A stretch of 64,000 nucleotides of DNA from Dictyoglomus thermophilum H-6-12. GTDB lineage: Bacteria; Dictyoglomota; Dictyoglomia; Dictyoglomales; Dictyoglomaceae. Below are positions 63,098-64,000 of the stretch, piece after piece. Position numbers and translations under genes: made by a program. The DNA lies in contig NC_011297.1 in assembly GCF_000020965.1 (NCBI RefSeq), positions 758,387 to 822,386 of the forward strand, read 5' to 3'. A model generated the notes under the pieces. That model saw only the letters and a list, made by a program, of their open reading frames with translations, did not search any database and had not been told where the DNA came from. The number at the start of each line of letters is the position of its first letter. The stretch's first letter is position 1.

Positions 63098-64000
63098 TTA
63101 CCAATTTTTAATACCCAATATATATACTAACACAATTGCTCCAACAAGCAATGTTAAATAGTGAGTAAGAGTTCTCCAGAGGATTATAAATATTCCTAAA
63201 ATATATTTAGGTACAAATGGGGCAAAAGCAAGAGAAAGGAGAATTTCTATGGCTCCACTGCCTCCAGGGGAGGGCACATAAAACATCATGAAAAAGATTG
63301 GTACTTGTACCAAAACTACAGATATATAGTTAACTTGTAAATTAAATGCACTCATAAGTACAGGAGCAATAAGAAAATAAGTGATCCAGGAAAGAAGGTT
63401 AAAGAGGAAAAATCCTAAAATTGTAAGTTTTTTTTCTTTTAAGAAAGACCACAAAGTGTTGTGAAAATCTCTTACAGTTTTGTTTACTACTCTTAGTATT
63501 TTGAATGGATGGATTTTTCTTAAGAAAGGGATTTTTCTTAGTTTTATTAATACATAAGATAGTAATCGGATTATTGGTCTTGGTTTAAATAAAGCAAAGA
63601 GAAAAAGCCCTACTACCATTAGAAAGAGTATGGCACTATATTGCACCAATTTTCTAATTATATTTTGAGGGAAGAGATAAGAATAGAAATATATTATTAA
63701 AGGGGAAGCAAGAGCAAAAGTAAGTGTGTTTATCACATATCTAAAAAGACTTAAAGCCGTAGCTTGTCCGACTTTAATATTCTTTTTGGACAGAAGATAG
63801 ATTTCCAAGGGTTCTCCACCTGCAGAGGTAGGGGTAATACTCGCTGCGAAGTAATACGACAAATGAATCTGTAATGCTTCTAAAAGATTCAGTTTAGCTC
63901 CCTCTATGCCCTGGATTAAGATACTATATCTAATTCCAGACCATATCCAGCTTAATATGTTTAATAAGATAACATATACTAGATATTTTCCGTTTATAGA
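63098..64000 (-). CDS. Flippase-like integral membrane protein, partial
   Basis: 301 codons, open to the right window edge, so the N terminus is missing. The visible part has about seven hydrophobic helices and the family landmarks IHLSYYFAASITPTSAGGEPLEIYLL near the start and VPSPGGSGAIEILL near residue 260. These fit the lysylphosphatidylglycerol synthase transmembrane/UPF0104 family, several members of which work with glycosyltransferases in lipid-linked sugar export. An internal TTG at 63860-63862 could be mistaken for the start, but the frame continues to 64000 with clear membrane-helix sequence. Confidence 0.8.
   Translation of the reverse strand, partial: SINGKYLVYVILLNILSWIWSGIRYSILIQGIEGAKLNLLEALQIHLSYYFAASITPTSAGGEPLEIYLLSKKNIKVGQATALSLFRYVINTLTFALASPLIIYFYSYLFPQNIIRKLVQYSAILFLMVVGLFLFALFKPRPIIRLLSYVLIKLRKIPFLRKIHPFKILRVVNKTVRDFHNTLWSFLKEKKLTILGFFLFNLLSWITYFLIAPVLMSAFNLQVNYISVVLVQVPIFFMMFYVPSPGGSGAIEILLSLAFAPFVPKYILGIFIILWRTLTHYLTLLVGAIVLVYILGIKNW

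Overview
The window comes from an AT-rich bacterial chromosome. Its proteins are rich in Lys, Glu and Ile, and the genes are packed into long operons with overlapping starts and stops. Several traits point to an anaerobic, probably thermophilic, fermentative bacterium: an NAD(P)-linked hydrogenase-type cluster, acetate kinase, a class I lysyl-tRNA synthetase, an archaeal-type SAM synthetase and an adenosine-specific kinase. Dictyoglomus is my best guess from gene content and style. That is inference, because no rRNA lies in the window.

Region by region. Positions 1-11,900 hold an inositol monophosphatase, an unusual zinc-finger Clp ATPase, two small kinases, PhoU next to a degenerate ammonia-lyase homologue, S-adenosylhomocysteinase, LemA/HtpX, a nitroreductase and a patatin. 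Positions 12,000-19,350 hold a ten-gene operon. It joins HndA/B/C-type electron-transfer subunits with a putative H-cluster sensor, two GHKL-type ATPases, three DRTGG-like proteins and a PHP phosphoesterase; no catalytic hydrogenase gene is visible. Positions 19,500-33,200 hold a cupin, xylulokinase, archaeal-type SAM synthetase plus class I LysRS, pyrE, a radical SAM protein, a cyclase, a glycosyltransferase, a phospholipase C-like exoprotein, the methylthioadenosine salvage genes and asnS. Positions 33,300-38,500 are a branched-chain amino-acid ABC transporter with a CBS protein.

Positions 38,600-51,400 are a long growth block: ackA, yceD, rpmF, fabH/D/G, acpP, fabF, rnc, smc, ftsY, an acetyltransferase, lspA and lgt. 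plsX is missing from its usual place between rpmF and fabH. Positions 51,377-55,200 carry ddl, an S4 protein, prmA, DUF1284 and a divergent arginase-fold protein. Positions 55,300-58,240 are a small defence-like patch: a DUF262/DUF1524 nuclease and a DUF3800-like gene broken by three homopolymer indels. Two tRNA genes (Gln, Glu) follow. Next comes groES-groEL under a CIRCE operator, and the window ends in two glycosyltransferases and a flippase-like membrane protein cut by the edge.

Two themes run across the window. The SAM cycle is well covered (SAM synthetase, AhcY, MTA phosphorylase, MtnA, MTA/SAH deaminase). Several monocistronic starts lack a Shine-Dalgarno and sit 5-10 bases after a -10 box, which suggests leaderless mRNAs.
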